Of a stretch of 64,000 nt of DNA, positions 58,781 through 64,000 are shown piece by piece. Position numbers and translations under genes: made by a program. The DNA comes from a virus, in the IMG/VR virus record IMGVR_UViG_3300032431_000008, positions 1 to 64,000 of that record; one strand, given 5' to 3'. Position 1 is the first letter of the stretch, and the number at the start of each line of letters is the position of its first letter. The notes under the pieces were generated by a model that saw nothing but the letters and a program-made list of their open reading frames with translations, was not told where the DNA came from and made no database searches.

Positions 58781-59493
58781 TTCTGATAGGTGGCGAAAAT
58801 ATCGAATTGTGGCGAGTCGCTGGTCAGGGACTTGTCGGTTATTTCCCAGGTGTAGCCATGGCGGTGTAGAATGTCGGTAACGTCGGCCATTACATTACCT
58901 TGGCGGGCTAGTGCGCCGTGGTTAATCTCGATGAGGAGGTCGGGCTTGTGGTTGGTGAGTGTGTTTTCGGCGGAGAGGAGTGCTTTTACTTCCCATCCTT
59001 CCACGTCTATTTTAATGAACGAGAGCGGTTCGTCATTGTTTAAGATGAACCAGCAAATCCAGTCGATGGACCTGACCTTGATTTCGCTTCCGGTATTTTC
59101 AGTGCGGGCGAGATACGATGCGCCTGCGTTGGTATCGGCGATGAGTTCAACGGTGGCTAGCGAGTCCGCGTCCGTGCCCACTGCGTAATTCATCGCTATG
59201 GCACTTAGGTTAAGTTCAAGATTGTGTTGAATGTTGTATTCCAAGCAAGCAAAGGCGTGGGGGTTGGGCTCAACGGCAAGGACTACGCCCATTGGCCCGA
59301 CATGCTTGGACATGGTAAGGGCGGTATCGCCAATGAATGCGCCAATATCAATGCACACGCCACCGACTTTGACGTTCTTAAGCCAAGGAAGGATCTGCCC
59401 TTCTTGAATGTCGAGACGACCTTGGGATTCTACCCATTGGGAGATATGGCTGTCAGTTTCGATTACGGCTATTCCGTGGGAGGTGAGTTTCAT
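58777..59493 (-). CDS. FkbM-family methyltransferase
   Basis: 238 residues. S-adenosylmethionine-dependent methyltransferase of the FkbM type: IDIGAFIGDTAL (about 48-59, motif I), VEPNP (about 74-78), SFIKIDVEGWE (about 158-168) and LLIEINHG. These enzymes methylate hydroxyls of sugars or other small molecules. Together with the glycosyltransferase-like genes it could modify a glycan or capsid. The position among small genes of unknown function is unusual. Confidence 0.85.
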   Translation of the reverse strand: MKLTSHGIAVIETDSHISQWVESQGRLDIQEGQILPWLKNVKVGGVCIDIGAFIGDTALTMSKHVGPMGVVLAVEPNPHAFACLEYNIQHNLELNLSAIAMNYAVGTDADSLATVELIADTNAGASYLARTENTGSEIKVRSIDWICWFILNNDEPLSFIKIDVEGWEVKALLSAENTLTNHKPDLLIEINHGALARQGNVMADVTDILHRHGYTWEITDKSLTSDSPQFDIFATYQK

Positions 59494-59515
59494 AGGAAGG
59501 GATTTGGGAAAAGGG

Positions 59516-59899
59516 TTAGCATGGGCTATTCGGAGTGGTTGGCGGTAGGTGACGCTTTAGGCGTATGAGGAAGCGGCGCGGGCGGTGTAGGTAAAACCGT
59601 ATAAGTAGGCGCAGAAGGAGGTTTCGGAGAAGGGGGGTTAAGCGGTTGTTTCCTTCTTGGGAGAGCAGGTAATAATAGGCGTCGCGTTTATTAGCGTGGT
59701 CTGTGTCGGCATCAAAAAAGCCAGCTTGGGCGAGGGCAAAGTCGTGTTGGTCTAATGCAGTGTAGCCGGGTCTAGCGACAACAGATGCTATTTTCATGAG
59801 GCGTGTGAGGGCGTCAGCGCGATGAATACGGGCGGCTGTTACGCTGTTCCGGGCTGCGGTAATTAGTTCGTCAGCAATGGGTGTTTTGGGCGGTTTCAT
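59516..59899 (-). CDS. Ala-rich helical protein, possible C-run frameshift
   Basis: 127 residues as read. The N-terminal 85 residues fit the Ala-rich set (ADELITAARNSVTAARIHRA, QHDFALAQAGFFDADTDHAN). After a run of six C the annotated frame becomes unnatural (LLRNLLLRLLIRFYLHRPRR). One base shifted, the frame would read FSETSFCAYLYGFTYTARAA to a stop at 59557, which matches the local style better. Indel or phase variation is possible. Confidence 0.55.
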   Translation of the reverse strand: MKPPKTPIADELITAARNSVTAARIHRADALTRLMKIASVVARPGYTALDQHDFALAQAGFFDADTDHANKRDAYYYLLSQEGNNRLTPLLRNLLLRLLIRFYLHRPRRFLIRLKRHLPPTTPNSPC

Positions 59900-59907
59900 A
59901 GTAGTGG

Positions 59908-60171
59908 TTATTCTTTATCTTTCATTTTGGCCATGACGGCATCTATGGCCTCGCGCCAAGTTGCGCCGCGTGCGCTGACTACCGCATAGCCCATTATATC
60001 GCGGATATAGATATCAACCTCGTCGTTTACGTGTGCGTCGGTGCCTGCACGGTCCCTCCGTAGTCCTTCGGGATTGTCCTTTCCCTTCCAGCACGGCGTC
60101 ATTTCGTGGCGTCCTACAAGGCTGTCGAGGAAGTCTATGCGTTGCGTATCGGTGATGGGTTCGGGTGTCAT
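59908..60171 (-). CDS. hypothetical small protein
   Basis: 87 residues (MTPEPITDTQRIDFLDSLVG), alpha/beta (VDIYIRDIMGYAVVSARGAT). Shares the MTPEPI start with the next gene. No family. Confidence 0.6.
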   Translation of the reverse strand: MTPEPITDTQRIDFLDSLVGRHEMTPCWKGKDNPEGLRRDRAGTDAHVNDEVDIYIRDIMGYAVVSARGATWREAIDAVMAKMKDKE

Positions 60172-60172
60172 G

Positions 60173-60442
60173 TTATTTTGGATTTCGTGTTTGTTGCTTT
60201 TGGGGCTTTGGGTGGTCCAATATAGTTAAGGCTTCGGCAAAAACCTTTGCCGCGTCTTCGTGTTTTTTTACTAGCTTGTAATAATCGCTACCGACATACT
60301 GATAGTCAATTTTAGCTAGCTCCATTTCCTTTTTCTTACGCTCTAACACGTCGCGCGCTACATGCATGGCGATTTTCGTAGAGTAAAAGGCACGTTCGAT
60401 TTGCGGAAAGGTGTCGGGTTCGGCGATGGGTTCAGGTGTCAT
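60173..60442 (-). CDS. small coiled-coil protein, first of leftward block
   Basis: 89 residues (MTPEPIAEPDTFPQIERAF). Coiled-coil (VARDVLERKKKEMELAKID). It is the first leftward gene after the terminase region, 41 bp from a CTTACTT motif. Confidence 0.65.
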   Translation of the reverse strand: MTPEPIAEPDTFPQIERAFYSTKIAMHVARDVLERKKKEMELAKIDYQYVGSDYYKLVKKHEDAAKVFAEALTILDHPKPQKQQTRNPK

Positions 60443-60482
60443 AGTTGCTAGGTGGAAAGTTGAGGCTGGGCCAATTTCGCAT

Positions 60483-60496
60483 CAAGGAAGTAAGTG
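60483..60496 (-). promoter_or_regulatory. CTTACTT-type motif at head of leftward block
   Basis: Minus strand reads CACTTACTTCCTTG, 41 bp before the 60442 start. Confidence 0.6.
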
Positions 60497-60547
60497 GAAA
60501 AAGATTGACGAGGCGGCGGTGGGTGGGGCTTGCTTGGCGGCGAACCT

Positions 60548-60709
60548 ATGAAAACTAAATGGAAGAGCTATCTGGACAAGCCCGTTCGCAAAGCGGGCCG
60601 ACTATCGCAAGGAAACAAGGCCAACAAACGGCTTTTTCGCCTCCACGGTGATTCCGAGCTTATTCGCATGGCAAAGTCTGCGGATGCGCGAGTGGCGTTT
60701 ATTGATTGA
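60548..60709 (+). CDS. small basic protein before terminase (53 aa)
   Basis: ATG 60548 to TGA 60709 (MKTKWKSYLDKPVRKAGRL ... FIDstop). Basic, helical. It precedes the terminase genes; it may be a small packaging or regulatory gene. No family recognised. Confidence 0.6.
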   Translation: MKTKWKSYLDKPVRKAGRLSQGNKANKRLFRLHGDSELIRMAKSADARVAFID

Positions 60710-60736
60710 TTTTGACAATGCCGGGGAGTGGGGCCA

Positions 60737-61327
60737 ATGGAAGTGCTTATGAATGACCTTGAACCAACGATTGACGCGATTGATATTTCCACGGAAGCCG
60801 AGGGGCGAGGTGAAGGGGCGCTAGAATTACGCCCACCGCCTAAAGTTCGGGTAAAGAAGCAAATGAGGGAGAAGCATTTCTCCAATGCGCTGATTATCCG
60901 GCGTGAGACGGGGGACAAGGTGTTGGTCCCGCTTGAAGCCAAGGACAATCGCCATGCGAACATGGTTGTGGCCGCGATGGTCCGTGAACTGGTGAAGAGC
61001 AACATTGACCTTTACAAGAAGAGCAACGAACCATTGAAGCCAAAGGAATTGGTGGATGTGGTTACGGCTGCGAAGCTGGCGGCTGAGCTGAGCTATGGGG
61101 CTTACGATTTTAATCCGTCTGAGCTAGGGCCGGACGGAAAGGCGCGGCCACCCACCGGGTCGGTATCCGGGCTCATTACGGGCATGCAGGCAATTGGGAA
61201 GGGGATGGCAGATGGATTCGCGGAGAAGCCGCAAGGATTTGCTGCAATCATGCAGTCCTTGGACGCGCTCGCCAAGAAGACGCCCATGCCCAAGAATGTT
61301 TCGCCTAGCAAAGATCAGGACGTTTAA
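60737..61327 (+). CDS. putative terminase small subunit
   Basis: 196 residues from ATG 60737 (GTG 60728 is also open). The chain is acidic at the N-terminus, then helical with a basic stretch (RVKKQMREKHFSNALI) and a Gly/Pro-rich linker (PTGSVSGLITGMQAIGKG). Terminase small subunits recognise pac/cos DNA. Assignment rests on position just before the large subunit and size; no HTH was seen. Confidence 0.6.
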   Translation: MEVLMNDLEPTIDAIDISTEAEGRGEGALELRPPPKVRVKKQMREKHFSNALIIRRETGDKVLVPLEAKDNRHANMVVAAMVRELVKSNIDLYKKSNEPLKPKELVDVVTAAKLAAELSYGAYDFNPSELGPDGKARPPTGSVSGLITGMQAIGKGMADGFAEKPQGFAAIMQSLDALAKKTPMPKNVSPSKDQDV

Positions 61328-61330
61328 CCG

Positions 61331-63973
61331 ATGACCAATGACCAAGTAAAGTTTATCCACTCGCTCTTGGAGCAAGGCAAGGAGAGCTGGGTAGATGCGG
61401 CCAACGCCATTCTCTACATATCCCAAATACCGGGGCAAGTGGCGCACTACGCGGAGGCCAAGATTATTGTGCGGGCGTTCCTGCAAAGGTTGCTGGACCA
61501 TGACGACTACTTGCTGGCAGCTACGTTGCTGTGGGGGAATGTCCGGTTAAACACGCTTACCCAATATACGCAGGACGTGTTTCGGGCCATGCACGAGAAC
61601 AACATGCTTTTGATCCAGGGTGGGGCATCGACGAGTAAGTGTCTAGGGCCGGACATTCCGGTGATGATGCACGACGGATCAACCAAGAAGGCTAGGGACG
61701 TGGTGGTTGGCGACGTGCTCATGGGGGACGACTCCAATCCTCGGAATGTCCTGAGCACCACAAAAGGCAGGAGCAAGATGTATCGAATCACCCCTGAGCG
61801 TGGTGAATCGTGGATTTGCAATGACGAGCATATCCTGACAATGCGCGTGAATCAGGGCGACAAGTGGGCTGTGTTGGATATTCCCATTAAGGAATACATT
61901 GGATACCCGGAGTCGCGTAAGGCTGCGCTCAAGCAGTTTTCCGTTGGGGTGGAGTTTCCAGAGCAGCCGGTTCCCGAAGATCCATACATTTACGGTGTTC
62001 GGGTCGGCAACAATGAGCCTGGCGGGCAACTGATTCCTGAGTCCTACATGAAGAACAGCCGTGAGAATAGGTTTAGGCTTTTGGAGGGACTACTGGATTC
62101 TGATGGATACGTCGGCAAAACGAAAGCTACGGTCGCTATTAAAACCAAGTGGAAGTCACTTGCTGAGCAGATTGTTTGGCTGGCAAAGAGTCTAGGCTTT
62201 TACGCTAGATTCTCTGGTGACTATTCCTTGGTTTATATCAATTTTGACGAATGTAAATCAACTGCCAATGTTGGCATTGAAGTTGAGGGCATTGGGGAAG
62301 GTGAATACTGCGGGTTTAGCGTGGACGGGAATAGCCGATTCCTTTTGGGGGACTTCACCGTTACGCATAACAGCTACTCGATGGGAGCTTGGTTACTCCT
62401 TGACTGGATAAGAGATCCATATTTTACATCGGTCAAAATAGTCTCCAAGGACGAGAAGCATTTGAAGGGTAATTTGTTTGGCCATATCTACTCCCTGTTC
62501 CAAGGCATGGCTATCCCGCTTACGGATAATGACGCGGAAGAAGTGGTATGGCGGGAGCACGATATGTTCCTTGGACTGAAAGCCGTGGGTAACATTGCCG
62601 GTTTGCAGGGGGAGGCACTTAAGCATTCGTCAAGTTCCTCGGGCGACTTGAAAGGGTATAAGCCTCAACCGCGCCGCAAAACGCCTCACCCAAAGTTCGG
62701 GAACATGTCTCGACTGCGGGTAGCGGTGGATGAGGCGCAATCGGCACCTGTGGGTATATTCCAAGATTTCATGTCCGTGCGAGGTTCCTTGGACGGGCTG
62801 GACTTGGTGAAGATCATTTGTGCCTACAATCCTACCAGCCTGAGCGATAGGGTGGTGAATGAGGCTGAACCTCTCCATGGCTGGATTGAGACCGACCTGG
62901 ACACGCTGTATGAGTGGAAGAGCAAGAAGGGGTGGCGCGTGCTCCGGTTGGATGGCTCGCGGTCGGAAAACGTGGTAGCCAAGAGCAAGATATTCAGTGG
63001 CATCCAGACCTACGAAGGCTTTATAAGTTTCCTGCAAGGTGACGGTGCTGACAGTTCTCCCGACTACTTTACGTTCGGGCGTGGCTGGCCACCTCTCAAG
63101 GGTAGTGCCAACACGATTATCCCTGCTACTTGGTGCGTTGAGGCGCGGGGAGAAGCTGTGTGGTTGGAGAAGCCGATTATGGGGGCAAGCGTGGACCTTG
63201 CGTTCCAAGGAAGCGACACGGCGCAGATGACTATTTTTAAGTGGGGGCTGGCAAAGGGCTGGCGACGTGCCGATGGGAAGTATGTCGAGTATGTTGACCG
63301 GACGAGCGCGGGGCGGAAGAAGCCAAGGCACGTACTGGAAGTTTACCAGATTATCCAGATGGAGAAGTCCTACGATTCCATCCAGATGAGTGAGGAGATT
63401 ACGGGTCGCTGTCAGATGTTGGGGATTTCACCGGATTGGACCGTCGTGGACAAGTCGGGTAGCGGCCTTGGCACGTTCTCCCACCTTACGAAGTATTGGG
63501 GGAATATCATGGGGATTATGTGGGGCGATGGTGCTACGGATATGCTTGTCTTGGCGGAGGACCAAGAGGCCGCGTCGTCCCGGTTCCAAGGGATAATGTC
63601 GGAGATGTGGTTTGCTTTCCGTGAGTGGTTAAACCCCACGGTGGGGGCGATAATTATTAACCCCATGGTCCCAACGTCGCCACTAAACGTGCAGTTGAGT
63701 TCACGCCGGTTTAGGTATGCGAAGAACGGGACGATGAAAGTTGAGAGCAAGGACGAGTATAAGCAACGGAACCAACGTAGCTGCGATGAAGCGGACAGCG
63801 TGATTCAGATTGTGCAGCTTATCCGCGCACGGGGGCATATTTTGCCTGGTATGATGGAACAGTCGGACTCCCGTTTCAGTAATCAGGAAACTGAGAAAGC
63901 TGGGCTGGAGACGGCTGACGTTGACGAATCACTTGCAATTGGCGGAGGGGGAGTCGAATACTTGGACCTATGA
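61331..63973 (+). CDS. terminase large subunit interrupted by an intein
   Basis: 880-residue precursor; 636 residues after splicing. The motor ATPase/nuclease that cuts and packages DNA. The Walker A loop is split: IQGGASTSK precedes Cys104, and SYSMGAW follows the intein, giving GGASTSKSYS when joined. Walker B is RLRVAVDEAQ (nt about 62710). The nuclease domain has VDLAFQGSD (nt about 63190), VVDKSGSG and CDEADSV (nt about 63780) as acidic sites. Its stop overlaps the next gene as ATGA across the window junction. Confidence 0.95.
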   Translation: MTNDQVKFIHSLLEQGKESWVDAANAILYISQIPGQVAHYAEAKIIVRAFLQRLLDHDDYLLAATLLWGNVRLNTLTQYTQDVFRAMHENNMLLIQGGASTSKCLGPDIPVMMHDGSTKKARDVVVGDVLMGDDSNPRNVLSTTKGRSKMYRITPERGESWICNDEHILTMRVNQGDKWAVLDIPIKEYIGYPESRKAALKQFSVGVEFPEQPVPEDPYIYGVRVGNNEPGGQLIPESYMKNSRENRFRLLEGLLDSDGYVGKTKATVAIKTKWKSLAEQIVWLAKSLGFYARFSGDYSLVYINFDECKSTANVGIEVEGIGEGEYCGFSVDGNSRFLLGDFTVTHNSYSMGAWLLLDWIRDPYFTSVKIVSKDEKHLKGNLFGHIYSLFQGMAIPLTDNDAEEVVWREHDMFLGLKAVGNIAGLQGEALKHSSSSSGDLKGYKPQPRRKTPHPKFGNMSRLRVAVDEAQSAPVGIFQDFMSVRGSLDGLDLVKIICAYNPTSLSDRVVNEAEPLHGWIETDLDTLYEWKSKKGWRVLRLDGSRSENVVAKSKIFSGIQTYEGFISFLQGDGADSSPDYFTFGRGWPPLKGSANTIIPATWCVEARGEAVWLEKPIMGASVDLAFQGSDTAQMTIFKWGLAKGWRRADGKYVEYVDRTSAGRKKPRHVLEVYQIIQMEKSYDSIQMSEEITGRCQMLGISPDWTVVDKSGSGLGTFSHLTKYWGNIMGIMWGDGATDMLVLAEDQEAASSRFQGIMSEMWFAFREWLNPTVGAIIINPMVPTSPLNVQLSSRRFRYAKNGTMKVESKDEYKQRNQRSCDEADSVIQIVQLIRARGHILPGMMEQSDSRFSNQETEKAGLETADVDESLAIGGGGVEYLDL
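61640..62371 (+). mobile_element. intein in terminase ATP-binding loop
   Basis: 244 residues (precursor 104-347). It starts with Cys (CLGPDIPVMMHDG, splice block A), has block B as WICNDEHIL with the His present and Asn in place of the usual Thr, a single LAGLIDADG-like stretch LLEGLLDSDGYV (block C), a helical block with WLAKSLGF, and ends VTHN (block G) followed by Ser +1. The second LAGLIDADG motif is missing, so the homing part is probably degenerate. Splicing residues (C1, terminal HN, S+1) are intact. Confidence 0.93.
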
Positions 63974-64000
63974 TGCGATACAACGAAAACGCGCAACGTA
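63934..64000. repeat. 67-bp terminal overlap (copy 2)
   Basis: Identical to bases 1-67. See the first entry. Confidence 0.97.

Noticed and set aside
60568-61005. 145-residue minus-strand frame
   Set aside because: Antisense to the small terminase candidate; Ser/Arg-rich and not spaced like the leftward genes.
1-64000. CRISPR array
   Set aside because: No series of equal repeats with unique spacers; tandem repeats seen are coding (propeller, iterons) or short intergenic units.
1-64000. tRNA genes
   Set aside because: No cloverleaf with TTC/GGTTCRA-type arm and acceptor stem found by eye in the intergenic gaps.
1-64000. Integrase, repressor or lysogeny module
   Set aside because: No tyrosine or serine recombinase motif and no attP-like site. 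HTH proteins exist but do not make a lysogeny switch with what is visible.

Overview
This window is a complete or nearly complete genome of a tailed double-stranded DNA phage. Its first 67 bases are identical to its last 67 (63934-64000), and the large-terminase gene ends across that junction directly into the next gene. The simplest reading is a circular map of 63,933 bp. The gene set is portal, scaffold, major capsid protein, T7-gp11/gp12-like tail proteins, a collar fibre and three large candidate internal virion proteins, with no tape-measure protein, sheath or baseplate. That suggests a short-tailed (podovirus-like) virion. I see no integrase, DNA polymerase, RNA polymerase, tRNA or recognisable endolysin. 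The phage therefore seems to rely on host polymerases while bringing its own DnaB-type helicase, initiator-like proteins, SSB-like protein, PD-(D/E)XK nuclease, RusA-like resolvase, RNase H and dUTPase.

Host clues are indirect. Start codons almost never have a Shine-Dalgarno sequence in front of them, DUF5977-like repeats occur in tail proteins, and three integron-type attC-like sites are present. These fit a Verrucomicrobiota- or Bacteroidota-like host better than a proteobacterium or Firmicute, but this is inference only.

Layout: 0.6-5.9 kb, leftward: small genes, DnaB helicase, an O-like initiator carrying four 21-bp iterons inside its gene, and a DNA methyltransferase. 6.1-34.8 kb, rightward morphogenesis block: portal, small proteins, scaffold, four glycosyltransferase-like genes, capsid, tail fibres including a seven-repeat beta-propeller protein, possible lysis membrane proteins, adaptor and nozzle proteins, collar fibre, a cupin-SET protein, and internal virion proteins up to an 1841-residue giant. 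35.0-36.2 kb, leftward: RNase H operon. 36.3-42.5 kb, rightward: SSB-like protein, a heptad-repeat protein, nuclease, an attC cassette array, HNH protein, RusA. 42.5-51.1 kb, leftward: a second initiator-like module, then a dense array of very small alanine-rich genes, HTH proteins and a J-domain protein. 51.1-52.4 kb: non-coding, strongly GC-skewed, repeat-rich candidate origin. 52.4-60.4 kb, leftward: more small genes plus RNA ligase, nucleotidyltransferase-like protein, dUTPase and FkbM methyltransferase. 60.5 kb to 0.6 kb across the junction, rightward: terminase genes, the large subunit interrupted by an intein in its ATP-binding loop.

The most interesting signals are the attC cassette cluster in a phage, a recurrent CTTACTT(G/C)(G/C)TTG motif placed before transcription units and arranged divergently where genes diverge, an extreme excess of the octamer GGTTAAAC, the terminase intein, the cupin-SET protein inside the virion operon, an HTH-glycosyltransferase fusion beside the capsid gene, and the 1.3-kb skew-switching intergenic region.
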